Below, piece after piece: positions 27,581 to 35,032 of a stretch of 64,000 nt of DNA; position 1 is the stretch's first letter; every line of letters starts with the position of its first letter. Position numbers and translations under genes: made by a program. This stretch comes from Neorhizobium tomejilense (GTDB lineage: Bacteria > Pseudomonadota > Alphaproteobacteria > Rhizobiales > Rhizobiaceae), in assembly GCA_002968845.1 (NCBI GenBank), contig PVBG01000012.1, positions 1-64,000 on the forward strand, in the 5' to 3' direction. The notes beneath the pieces are model-generated. The model was not told the origin of the DNA. It worked only from the letters and a program-made list of their open reading frames with translations, and ran no database searches.

Positions 27581-28225
27581 TCAGGCGAAAGACGGCTGCC
27601 GGGACGGGACTGTCGCCTGGGGCACTGCGGGCACCGACTTGCCTTCAACGAAGGTGGACAACCCCGCACCGGTCATCACCACCAATCCGGTACGGACAGA
27701 AGCCAGCCGGCGCTCGATCCGCCGCTCCTGGCCAAGACCCGCCGCATCGACGAGGATAAGATCGAAACGCTGCGGCATATCCTGGTCGAGGGGTACGACC
27801 GCCACGTCATGCCAGGGGGCATGGCGGGCGAAATGCTCGCGGAGGGCTTCGACCCGCGCGGCATCCTCGCCGGCTATGCCGATGCGATGACCTTTTTCCA
27901 GGAAGCTCAACAGGGCCGGGACGAACATGCTGGCCGAAAAACGCACCGGCGCCGGTTTTTCATGTCGCGCTTTGGCGAGGATGCCGAAGGCGCGGCCGCC
28001 ACCCGGCAGAAGCATCCTGCGGCTCAACTGACCGCGGTAGGCGGGATCGATCATCTGACGGAAAGCCGTCCGCTCGTCCAGAAAGCCGAGTGTGGTGCGG
28101 TTGCCGCGCAGCGCGATCAGGCTTTCCACGAAGCCGAGCGTTGCGTTCCATCCGAGATCGCAGACACGCAGGCCGAACAGGGTCCGGGGTGACGCGGATG
28201 CCAGGAAGTCTCCGGATGCGTTCAT
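27581..28225 (-). CDS. WecG/TagA/CpsF-like protein, possibly degenerate
   Basis: This 214-residue soluble protein has the overall pattern of WecG/TagA/CpsF glycosyltransferases: a central IGIAGEDAARVEALREHF beta-alpha unit, RFDLILVDAAGLGQERRIER, and a final GLVVMTGAGLS. It is shorter than usual, and the normally conserved N(A)DG-type segment with the catalytic Asp appears as LLPGGGRAFG. Either the active site has drifted or the protein is a non-catalytic relative. The ATG at 28225 has GGGGAG eight bases upstream. It is transcribed before, and probably together with, the Wzz-like gene. Assignment rests on pattern similarity only. Confidence 0.55.
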   Translation of the reverse strand: MNASGDFLASASPRTLFGLRVCDLGWNATLGFVESLIALRGNRTTLGFLDERTAFRQMIDPAYRGQLSRRMLLPGGGRAFGILAKARHEKPAPVRFSASMFVPALLSFLEKGHRIGIAGEDAARVEALREHFARHAPWHDVAVVPLDQDMPQRFDLILVDAAGLGQERRIERRLASVRTGLVVMTGAGLSTFVEGKSVPAVPQATVPSRQPSFA

Positions 28226-28290
28226 CGATGCGCTCCCCATGGGCAAGACCAATTCGTCCCCAAGGTCTAGCAGCGCGCTCTGAAATCGCC

Positions 28291-28302
28291 TTTAAATCGA
28301 TT
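28291..28302. promoter_or_regulatory. TTTAAATCGATT element upstream of the WecG-like gene
   Basis: This 12-mer is identical to the one upstream of zwf (13406-13417), with an 8-bp CG-centred palindrome. It lies 66 nt before the start at 28225, within the likely promoter. The shared site suggests a common regulator, but chance is not excluded. Confidence 0.3.
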
Positions 28303-28344
28303 GGTAAAATGCGAACGATGCCCGTATTTCCAAGGCCCTCGCAA

Positions 28345-28373
28345 CGAAAAAGGCCGACCATGAAGGCCGGCCT
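28345..28373 (-). terminator. Terminator at the end of the flgE-fliR flagellar operon
   Basis: On the minus strand an AGGCCG...CGGCCT stem (6 bp, 11-nt loop) is followed by TTTTCG, starting 30 nt after the stop of the last flagellar gene at 28403. The stem is weak but the position and U-run fit an operon end. Confidence 0.6.
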
Positions 28374-28402
28374 ATATTCGTTGTGCTATCGCGATGCGGT
28401 CG

Positions 28403-28951
28403 TCAGTGGCCGGCCGTGGGCGAAGCTTTCGGATCTTCGATCTTCACGCCCTCGACAATCTTCTTGCCCGGGTTCGGGTTCTTGTTGCCGCGCGAGGCGT
28501 TGTTGCGAATGTCTTCCTTGGAGAGATAATCGAGCTGTTCGACCAGCACCTCCGCCACCAGCCCCTCGCCGAGCTTCTTGTTGAAGTTGTCTTTGATGCT
28601 GGTGCGGAATTTTTCGAGGTTGAAGGCGCCGGGCTTGCTGAGATCGACCATCTGGTTGCCGATCAGCAGCGTGAAAAGCTGGTCCGTCGTCAGTTCGGTG
28701 ATCGGCAGCTTGGTATTCTTGATCTTTTCCTTGTCCATCATGAAGGAGACACGGCTCAAGAAATAACCGGTAATGGCACCGTCCGCGATCATCGGAATGG
28801 TGATCGATTCCCCGCGCACCAGTTGAAGAAGCTCCTTCCGCCTGGCCTCTTCGTCGACCGGCGCAGGTGCTGCGGACATCTGCACGGAGAAATACACCGC
28901 CCCAAGCGTGACGATGCAAACCCACAGACCAGTGAGAAGGAGCTTGACCAT
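28403..28951 (-). CDS. FliL-like membrane-anchored protein of the flagellar operon
   Basis: This 182-residue protein has one N-terminal membrane helix (about residues 4-24), a periplasmic domain and a polar C-terminal tail. The region ITIPMIADGAITGYFLSRVSF is followed by a helix with TDQLFTLLIGN, then FRTSIKDNFNKKLGEGLVAEV. That reads like the FliL domain: a conserved beta strand, 'LL' helix and final 'L..IN..L..G.V' helix. It is the last gene of the leftward flgE operon, its ATG overlapping the stop of the preceding gene by one base. It may be a stator- or basal-body-associated protein. The FliL relation is my inference; a canonical fliL normally lies next to fliP. Confidence 0.6.
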   Translation of the reverse strand: MVKLLLTGLWVCIVTLGAVYFSVQMSAAPAPVDEEARRKELLQLVRGESITIPMIADGAITGYFLSRVSFMMDKEKIKNTKLPITELTTDQLFTLLIGNQMVDLSKPGAFNLEKFRTSIKDNFNKKLGEGLVAEVLVEQLDYLSKEDIRNNASRGNKNPNPGKKIVEGVKIEDPKASPTAGH

Positions 28952-29340
28952 CAGGCCTCGCCGTAGGTGAACTGTTCTTGGGTGTAGGTACCGTCGTCGT
29001 CTGCGTCGCGGGCAGCGTTCTTCAAGAGATCGGCGACGGCGCGAACAGCGTGAAGATGTGCCTCGACCCGGCGGGCATTGAGCGCCAGCTTGCTCTTCAG
29101 CCCGTGCATCTGATCGATATGGCCGGTGGCAAGCTGCTTCGGATCGGTGCCGCGGAACAGCATGGTCAATTCGTAGAGGCAGCGGCTTTTGTGCGCGTTC
29201 GACACTTTCAGGTCGAATTCCGGATCGCGGCCGATGCGCTGATTTTCGTTGTCGATTATCATCTCCAACCGGCCAAGCACGGTCTTGATGCGATAATCAT
29301 TCGAAATGACTTCCATATTTTCTGCCCCAGTCTGATGCAT
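28951..29340 (-). CDS. FlgN-like flagellar export chaperone candidate
   Basis: The 129-residue protein is helical and has no signal peptide. It opens with a helix containing LGRLEMIIDNEN, and its C-terminal helix LNARRVEAHLHAVRAVADLL ends in DGTYTQEQFTYG. The 'N...AHLHAVRAV' pattern and the terminal Tyr/Gly-containing tail resemble FlgN-type chaperones, which deliver FlgK and FlgL for export. The ATG at 29340 lies one base after the flgJ stop, with GAGG upstream, and the next gene overlaps its stop. Both flgK and flgL are in the same operon, which supports the idea. The assignment is inferential. Confidence 0.55.
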   Translation of the reverse strand: MHQTGAENMEVISNDYRIKTVLGRLEMIIDNENQRIGRDPEFDLKVSNAHKSRCLYELTMLFRGTDPKQLATGHIDQMHGLKSKLALNARRVEAHLHAVRAVADLLKNAARDADDDGTYTQEQFTYGEA

Positions 29341-29341
29341 A

Positions 29342-29893
29342 TCAGGCCTCACTCTTCTTATCGACGCCGAGAACCTGCCGCTCGAAATCGGTGATCATGC
29401 TCATTGCGCGGCTGCGATCAGTCTCATTGGTGGTCGGATTGACCGAGGCCTGACGCTCCGCGCGGGCGAGCGCCTGCGAATACATCTGCTCGGCAATGCC
29501 GACACCGCCCTTTTTCGACATTTCGTCGGCGATCTTCTCGGCCATCATGCCCTTCCAGAACTCACCGGCGGAGCCCTTGCCGTAAACTTCCTCGGTCTCC
29601 TTCGGGAGCATGGAATTCACGAATGTCGAAAGAACCGATGCTTCGAACTTGCGGTATTCCTCCGGCATTTCGGCGACCTTCTTCGGTGCCTCCGGATTGC
29701 CGAGACCCGCCGTCGTGCCGGGCGTGTCGATGAATTTCATGGCTGCACCAAAACCCTTGCCAACTTCGGCAAGGCTGGTCGCGGCAAAGGCCGCCTTGTT
29801 CGCCTTCAGCTTGGCCTGCGCTTCTTGAACGGCAGTCGGGTCCGCAGCGCGGACGACGTCCATGACCAGATCGCTCGGAGGTGAAATCGCCAC
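29342..29893 (-). CDS. flgJ: FlgJ N-terminal-type rod-binding protein (CheL)
   Basis: This is a short flagellar rod-assembly protein without the muramidase domain found in enterobacterial FlgJ. The 183 residues contain the rod-binding domain hallmark: YRKFEASVLSTFVNSMLPKE followed by GSAGEFWKGMMAEKIADEMS and GVGIAEQMY (about residues 85-145). In rhizobia and Caulobacter this gene is called cheL or flgJ. The GTG at 29893 is favoured because GGAG lies six bases upstream and the product starts MAISPPSD, the usual N-terminus. It lies in the flgE operon, with the FlgN-like gene 1 nt downstream. Confidence 0.88.
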   Translation of the reverse strand: MAISPPSDLVMDVVRAADPTAVQEAQAKLKANKAAFAATSLAEVGKGFGAAMKFIDTPGTTAGLGNPEAPKKVAEMPEEYRKFEASVLSTFVNSMLPKETEEVYGKGSAGEFWKGMMAEKIADEMSKKGGVGIAEQMYSQALARAERQASVNPTTNETDRSRAMSMITDFERQVLGVDKKSEA

Positions 29894-30050
29894 GTCAGCT
29901 CCTTTCATGACTGCCGCGAGCCGCATCCTAAAGGTGCAAGAGCGCAGCAACAGTTTGAAATGGCACATGATCCCGCCCGACCTCGATCGAACCGGCAATC
30001 AGTGCAATGACGAGACTATGAAGGTCGAAGCTTGCTGGAGGCTGGCCAGT

Positions 30051-30452
30051 CTATTTGACTTGCTCGAGGGCGAGCGTGATATCGATCAGCTCATAGATCG
30101 CATCGTCGGCCACTTCGCGGTCTTCGTGATCACGCGCGTCCTTCATGTGTTCTTCCAGGCGGTCGGCCTTGGTCCGCTCCTTGAGCACCTTCATTTCCTG
30201 GATCTGCTGAACGCCGGCAAGCTGGCGCTCCTTCGTGGTCAGGCGGCCGAAGCGTTCCGAATAATGCTGAGAGAACTGCCGGTGCACCGGGTTCATCGAG
30301 CCGATCGCATCGATGACGTCTTCCATCGACTGATTGACCTCGGCACGGTATCGGGTCGTCGCAGCAAGCTCGTGCTCGGCCATCGTCTCGAGATGCCGCT
30401 GGACCGCCACCAGGCGCTTGAGTTTGTCCGACCGCTTGACTGGACCTGCCAT
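30051..30452 (-). CDS. FliJ-like coiled-coil protein of the flagellar operon
   Basis: The 133-residue protein is highly charged and almost entirely helical, with a basic N-terminus (KRSDKLKRLVAVQRHLE) and a long coiled coil. Length, charge pattern and position directly after fliR suggest a FliJ-type export-apparatus protein (ATPase stalk). The start at 30452 has GGAGATCGCA upstream and the gap to fliR is 9 nt. FliI and FliH partners are not in this segment. There is no catalytic motif to test; similarity is at the level of length and coiled-coil character only. A 157-nt gap follows before flgJ with nothing recognisable in it. Confidence 0.55.
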   Translation of the reverse strand: MAGPVKRSDKLKRLVAVQRHLETMAEHELAATTRYRAEVNQSMEDVIDAIGSMNPVHRQFSQHYSERFGRLTTKERQLAGVQQIQEMKVLKERTKADRLEEHMKDARDHEDREVADDAIYELIDITLALEQVK

Positions 30453-30461
30453 TGCGATCTC

Positions 30462-31214
30462 CTAGAAGGACCTGAAGATCGGCGCGAAACCATCCGCGTA
30501 CTGGCGGATAAAGGCGGCGATGGACAGATAGAGAAGGAAAAGCCCTCCCATCAGCAGGAAGGGCGTCGAGATGAAGAAGATCGGGATCTGCGGCGCCATC
30601 TTGTTGATGAGGCCGATCGCCACGTTGAACATCAGGCCGAAGATCAGGAACGGGCTTGCCAGCCGCAACATGATGATGGTCGACGCGCGCAGCGTATCGG
30701 TCAGCGTGATCAGTATCTTCTGCGGATCGATCAGCGCGCCGACCGGCGTCGCCGCATAGGAATCGACCAGCGCGCGGAACACGATGTGGTGGAAATCCAT
30801 CAAGAACAGGAGCAGCAGGCCGCTCAGCGTCAGCAGAATGGTCAGCTGATTTTCCTGCGAGTCTTCAAAAATGTCATGGCCGCCAGGCGCCGTGAAACCG
30901 ATCGACATCGTAAGGACGGTACCGGCAAATTGCATGCCGAGCGTATAGAGCCTGGCTATCAATCCATAGACCGCACCGATCAAGGCCTCGGTGAAGATCA
31001 GGCCAAGATAGGTGGCAGTCGGCTCGGAGGCTCTTGGATAAATCTGGTCCCACAGAACCGGCAGTACTGCCATGGACAGGGCGACCGCCACGAACAATCG
31101 CACCTGAACCGGCACGCGGCCGCTTCCCAGCCCCGGGAGTACCATCACGCACGTACCCATGCGGCAAAACGCAAGGAAAAGTGCGAGAATGGTCCCCTGC
31201 GGGTCTGTAATCAT
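30462..31214 (-). CDS. fliR: Flagellar export-gate protein FliR
   Basis: This membrane component of the flagellar type III export gate has 250 residues and six predicted membrane helices. It begins with ITDPQGTILALFLAFCRMG and contains the conserved FTEALIGAVYGLIARL and SLGFTAPGG-like region, characteristic of FliR. I start at ATG 31214 with AGGACG upstream; an open frame to 31295 would overlap flhA and is not family-like. It follows flhA after 28 nt in the flgE operon, with the FliJ-like gene 9 nt downstream. Confidence 0.93.
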   Translation of the reverse strand: MITDPQGTILALFLAFCRMGTCVMVLPGLGSGRVPVQVRLFVAVALSMAVLPVLWDQIYPRASEPTATYLGLIFTEALIGAVYGLIARLYTLGMQFAGTVLTMSIGFTAPGGHDIFEDSQENQLTILLTLSGLLLLFLMDFHHIVFRALVDSYAATPVGALIDPQKILITLTDTLRASTIIMLRLASPFLIFGLMFNVAIGLINKMAPQIPIFFISTPFLLMGGLFLLYLSIAAFIRQYADGFAPIFRSF

Positions 31215-31242
31215 GCGAGAATCGTCCTTTGCGGACAGTCTA

Positions 31243-33330
31243 TCACGAAATGGCGCCCAGTATCTTGATTTCGAGGCCCTTGGCGAGTTCCACATGGGAC
31301 AGAACCGGCAGGGTCGCGAACAGCCGTTCGATGATCATGCGGACGTAGGAACGCGTTTCCGGCGAGGTGACGAGCACGAAGGGCAGGCCGCGATCCATGA
31401 ATTCGCGGATGACCTTGGTCGCCTGCTCGCTGAACTCTTCAAGCGTGCGCGGGTCGATGTCGAATTCCACCACTTCGCCCTTGCCGTCGCGCTTGAGCGC
31501 CTGATGGAACAGCATGTCCCATTTGTTGCCGAGGCGGAGTACGCGCAGCACGCCGTTGTCGGCGAGGTCACCGCAGAGCTGTTGCGACATGCGGACGCGC
31601 ACGTGCTCGACGATCTGCTCCGTCTTGCGGACATGCGGGGCGAGCTCAGCCACTGCTTCCAGAATGAGATGCAGGTTGCGGATCGAGACGCGCTCGGCGA
31701 GCAGAAGCTTCAACACCGCCTGCAGGCCGGAATAGGACATGTGCGACGAGCAAATCTCGTCCGCGAGCTTCTTGTATTCGGGATCGAGACGCTCGATCAG
31801 GATCTTCACGTCCTTGTAGGAGAGAAGCTGCGGCAGGTTGTTGCGGATGACTTCCGACAAGTGGGTCAGCACGACCGAGACGTTGTCGATCGGGTGGAAG
31901 CCTTCACGCTTCAAGTCTTCGGCGAAGGTTTCGAGGATCGATACCGCCGGCATGCCGAAAGCGGGTTCGCGGATCTCGTCGCCCGGGATGCTCGGCTTGC
32001 GGCCGGATCCGGTGACCACCAGGACGTCGCCGACCCGCAGGGCGTTCGACGCGATCGTCGTGCCATGGATACGGATCTGATAGGACTTTTCCTGGATCGA
32101 GATGTCGTCGGTGACCTTGATTTCCGGCACCACGAAACCGTACTGCGTCGCGAACTTCTTGCGCATCTTGCCGACGCGGAAGGCGAGCTCCTGGTGGGCG
32201 CCAAGCAGCCGGGTGGAGACCTGCTTGCCGAGAGCGAGCTCGATTTCGGACGTCTTGAGAACCGACTTGACCGAGTCCTTCTCCATCTCCTTGGTCTGGA
32301 CGACCTTCTGTTCCTCGTCTTCGCGACGAGCCTTGTTCTCCGCCTCGATACGGCGCGGAACCAGCCAGGCGCCGAAACCCATCAGGCCACCGAGTGCCAT
32401 GAAGGGCAGGAAGGGCAGTCCGGGGATGATCGCCAGAAGCGCCATCAGGCCGGCCGACATCGAAAGGGCGCGCGGATAACCGCTCAGCTGATCGACGACG
32501 GCCTTGTCGGTGGAGCCGGCCGTGCCGCCGCGGGTGACCAGAAGGCCGGCGGCGAGCGAAACGATGAGGGCCGGGATCTGCGTGACGATACCGTCACCGA
32601 CCGACAGCTTGACGAACACGTCGGCGGCTTCGCCGATCTGCATGTCATGGCGGAAATAGCCGATGATGATACCGCCGAAGATGTTGATGGCGGTGATGAT
32701 GAGGCCGGCGATCGCATCGCCGCGAACGAATTTCGACGCACCGTCCATCGCCCCGAAGAAGGAGCTTTCCTCTTCGAGTTCGGAACGGCGGCGCTGCGCT
32801 TCCTTCTCGTCGATGATGCCGGCCGAGAGGTCCGCGTCGATCGACATCTGCTTGCCGGGGATGGCGTCGAGAGTGAAGCGGGCGCCGACTTCCGCGATAC
32901 GGGTGGCACCCTTGGTGATGACGATGAAGTTCACGGTGACGAGGATCATGAAGACGATCACACCGATCACGAAGTCGCCGGACATGACGAGGCCGGAGAA
33001 GCCTTGGATCACGTTGCCGGCCGCGCCATGGCCCTCGTGGCCATGCGACAGGATCACGCGGGTCGTCGCGATGTTGAGCGACAATCGCACCATGGTGGCG
33101 ATGAGCAGGATGGTCGGGAAGGACGAGAAGTCCAGCGGCCGCTGGATCCACAGCGCCACCATCAGGATCAGAACCGAGAACGCGATCGAGAAGGCCAGGC
33201 CAAGGTCGATCAGGAACGCCGGGATCGGCAGGAAGAGGATGCAGAGGATGGCGACGATGCCGCCCGCAAATCCGAGATCGCGACCGTTCGGGGCTACTTT
33301 CGGAATGGATAGTGAAGGTGGTTGCGCCAT
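31243..33330 (-). CDS. flhA: Flagellar export-gate protein FlhA
   Basis: This is the largest subunit of the flagellar export gate. The 695-residue protein has eight N-terminal membrane helices (to about residue 330). It contains the FHIPEP-type signature region (RVILSHGHEGHGAAGNVIQ) and the GAMDGASKFVRGDAIAG stretch. The cytoplasmic docking domain (VRIGDVLVVTG-like, ELAPHVRKTEQIVEHVR) docks chaperone-substrate complexes. It lies between fliQ and fliR in the leftward operon. The length and motifs are normal. A very long open frame on the opposite strand here is a composition artefact. Confidence 0.97.
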   Translation of the reverse strand: MAQPPSLSIPKVAPNGRDLGFAGGIVAILCILFLPIPAFLIDLGLAFSIAFSVLILMVALWIQRPLDFSSFPTILLIATMVRLSLNIATTRVILSHGHEGHGAAGNVIQGFSGLVMSGDFVIGVIVFMILVTVNFIVITKGATRIAEVGARFTLDAIPGKQMSIDADLSAGIIDEKEAQRRRSELEEESSFFGAMDGASKFVRGDAIAGLIITAINIFGGIIIGYFRHDMQIGEAADVFVKLSVGDGIVTQIPALIVSLAAGLLVTRGGTAGSTDKAVVDQLSGYPRALSMSAGLMALLAIIPGLPFLPFMALGGLMGFGAWLVPRRIEAENKARREDEEQKVVQTKEMEKDSVKSVLKTSEIELALGKQVSTRLLGAHQELAFRVGKMRKKFATQYGFVVPEIKVTDDISIQEKSYQIRIHGTTIASNALRVGDVLVVTGSGRKPSIPGDEIREPAFGMPAVSILETFAEDLKREGFHPIDNVSVVLTHLSEVIRNNLPQLLSYKDVKILIERLDPEYKKLADEICSSHMSYSGLQAVLKLLLAERVSIRNLHLILEAVAELAPHVRKTEQIVEHVRVRMSQQLCGDLADNGVLRVLRLGNKWDMLFHQALKRDGKGEVVEFDIDPRTLEEFSEQATKVIREFMDRGLPFVLVTSPETRSYVRMIIERLFATLPVLSHVELAKGLEIKILGAIS

Positions 33331-33452
33331 GACTTTCCCGTCTCTTCATGAGATGGCGGCAGGAAGTACTCCTACCAGTTCATGTCCTGCCTAAAGGGCG
33401 AAGCTTGCGCGAAGGTGGGTAGATGAAAAAGGATGGGCGGGCGGCAACCGGG

Positions 33453-33719
33453 TCAGAACCCCGATTGCACCCGCGAAAATACCAGATTGGCGAAAAGATT
33501 GATCTGGCCGCCGATAAACGGCGCGGTAATGCCGATCGTGATCATGATGGCGACGATTTTCGGCACGAAAGTCAGCGTCATCTCCTGGATCTGCGTCAGA
33601 GCCTGGAGAAATGCGATCAGGACGCCCACGACCATCGCCACAAGGACCGCGGGGCCGGAGGCGATCAGGATCGTCCAGATCGCCGCCTGCATGATATCAA
33701 GGGCATCGGCTTCATTCAT
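33453..33719 (-). CDS. fliQ: Flagellar export-gate protein FliQ
   Basis: This 88-residue membrane protein has two helices (about residues 16-38 and 50-75). It contains GPAVLVAMVVGVLIAFLQAL and the conserved TQIQEMTLTFVPKI stretch that identify FliQ. It forms part of the FliPQR export gate. It lies 53 nt after flgD and 122 nt before flhA on the same strand. The spacer before flhA has no gene, only GC-rich sequence. Confidence 0.95.
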   Translation of the reverse strand: MNEADALDIMQAAIWTILIASGPAVLVAMVVGVLIAFLQALTQIQEMTLTFVPKIVAIMITIGITAPFIGGQINLFANLVFSRVQSGF

Positions 33720-33772
33720 TGCGCCGGCTCCGTCTGCTTTAGTGTTTCGGCATCATGCCGCGTCGTCTGGTC

Positions 33773-34213
33773 TCAGGTCGCCGGAGGCGTCGTTGGCGGC
33801 TGATTCGAAAGAATAATGCCGGGCTGTATGAGGACCTTATCACCCTTCTCGGTGATCGCCACCAGACCGTCGGAGTAGATTTCCACCTGTTTGATGATAC
33901 CAGTCGTTTTGTCGTCGGCGCTGGTGACGTACTTGCCGATCATATCGGCCGCCTGCGAGAACGAATTCGCCTGGATGAGCGACTGCAGGTTCGAGTTCAT
34001 CTTCACGGACTGCTCGACCTGCGAGAAGGTGGCGAGCTGGGCAATCTGCTCGCTCGCATCCATCGGATCGGTCGGATCCTGATACTTCATCTGAGCGATG
34101 AGGAGCTGCAGGAAGTTGTCGTAGTTCAGACCTGCGGCCGATTGGTCGGACGACGGCGTCTTGCCGTTACCGGAGGCATAAGGGTTGTTGGTGTTGATCG
34201 GGTCTACCGCCAC
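33773..34213 (-). CDS. flgD: Flagellar hook-capping protein FlgD (short form)
   Basis: This 146-residue protein matches the N-terminal scaffold of FlgD: NYDNFLQLLIAQMKYQDPTDP and EQIAQLATFSQVEQSVKMN are the family signature, and ADMIGKYVTSAD begins the short core. It lacks the C-terminal Tudor/FnIII domains of the enterobacterial protein, as is usual in rhizobia. It caps the growing hook during assembly. The start overlaps the end of flbT by 10 nt. Confidence 0.94.
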   Translation of the reverse strand: MAVDPINTNNPYASGNGKTPSSDQSAAGLNYDNFLQLLIAQMKYQDPTDPMDASEQIAQLATFSQVEQSVKMNSNLQSLIQANSFSQAADMIGKYVTSADDKTTGIIKQVEIYSDGLVAITEKGDKVLIQPGIILSNQPPTTPPAT

Positions 34214-34653
34214 GGTGCTATCTCCTTGCGAATCCGCTCGACGGTTGCCGGCGCGAGTTCCCGATTGTTGAGGATACGGTCTTCGATGGGGTAGAGCGCG
34301 CGGATTGCCTTCAGAGCGTCGAAGGCCCGGCCAGATGCAACCATGCCGTCGATGCGCTTGAGTTCCGCCAGCATCTCATCGTCGGTAAAGCAGGTCAGCA
34401 GCATTGCCACCGACTTGCGGAACAATGTCGTCGACTGTTCCTTGCCATCCGGGTTGATGAGCATCATCTGGGCGATAAAGTAGAGCTGCCGAAGCGGCGT
34501 CGTCGCATCTTCCGGCTGAAGAACATGGTTCTCCAGAAGGAACGTGACGTCATTGAGAAATTCCAGCGCGACCTTGCGATCAACGCGCAGAACCGCGCCG
34601 TTGATAAATATCCGCTCGCCGGATTTCAAAGAGATGCGAAGCGTACTTTTCAT
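34204..34653 (-). CDS. flbT: Flagellin post-transcriptional regulator FlbT
   Basis: This 149-residue protein belongs to the FlbT family: it opens with STLRISLKSGERIFINGAVLRV and contains EFLNDVTFLLENHVL and LYFIAQMMLINPD. In Caulobacter, FlbT acts on the 5-prime leader of flagellin mRNA; in rhizobial relatives it affects flagellin synthesis. It overlaps flaF by 4 nt (ATGA) and flgD by 10 nt, so flaF-flbT-flgD are translationally coupled. The shared leader element found upstream of the flagellin genes in this window is a possible target. Confidence 0.95.
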   Translation of the reverse strand: MKSTLRISLKSGERIFINGAVLRVDRKVALEFLNDVTFLLENHVLQPEDATTPLRQLYFIAQMMLINPDGKEQSTTLFRKSVAMLLTCFTDDEMLAELKRIDGMVASGRAFDALKAIRALYPIEDRILNNRELAPATVERIRKEIAPWR

Positions 34654-34997
34654 TTAAGTCCATCCCTGATGATGGTGGTCACATCGATAATGCCCTGGAA
34701 ATTCGTCGATTCGCGGTTTCTGATCTTTTCGCATTCCTTCAGTATCCAGATTGCGATCGAGATCAGATCCGCACGAAGTTCATTGGCCAACTCGTTATCC
34801 GGATGCTTCAGATCCTCGACAAAACGGATCCAGACACGCCGGGTGTAGAACAAAGCCTCAACCGTGGTGCGCGTATAGTTCTTCTCGTCGCGAGCCGCGA
34901 TCAGAAGATCGATAGAACGATCCAGGGCCTGCCGCTCGCGATCCTTGGCGTTGGCAACGCCGTCCTCCATGATCTCGGCATATGAAAATTGGTACAT
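34650..34997 (-). CDS. flaF: Flagellin biosynthesis regulator FlaF
   Basis: The 115-residue protein has the FlaF hallmark N-terminus MYQFSYAEIMEDGVANAKDRERQ-like region and the ELRADLISIAIWILKECE segment. FlaF and FlbT jointly control flagellin production and secretion; FlaF is thought to promote and FlbT to restrain it. It follows flgL after 35 nt and overlaps flbT by 4 nt. Confidence 0.94.
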   Translation of the reverse strand: MYQFSYAEIMEDGVANAKDRERQALDRSIDLLIAARDEKNYTRTTVEALFYTRRVWIRFVEDLKHPDNELANELRADLISIAIWILKECEKIRNRESTNFQGIIDVTTIIRDGLK

Positions 34998-35032
34998 TCA
35001 TGTATCCTTCGTCACGAGCCTTCCTTTATTCA

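Noticed and set aside
31159..33312. A 717-residue open frame on the plus strand
   Set aside because: It is antisense to flhA, a full-length gene with all family motifs. The translation is Arg/Asp/His-rich with no domain, a typical shadow of high-GC coding sequence.
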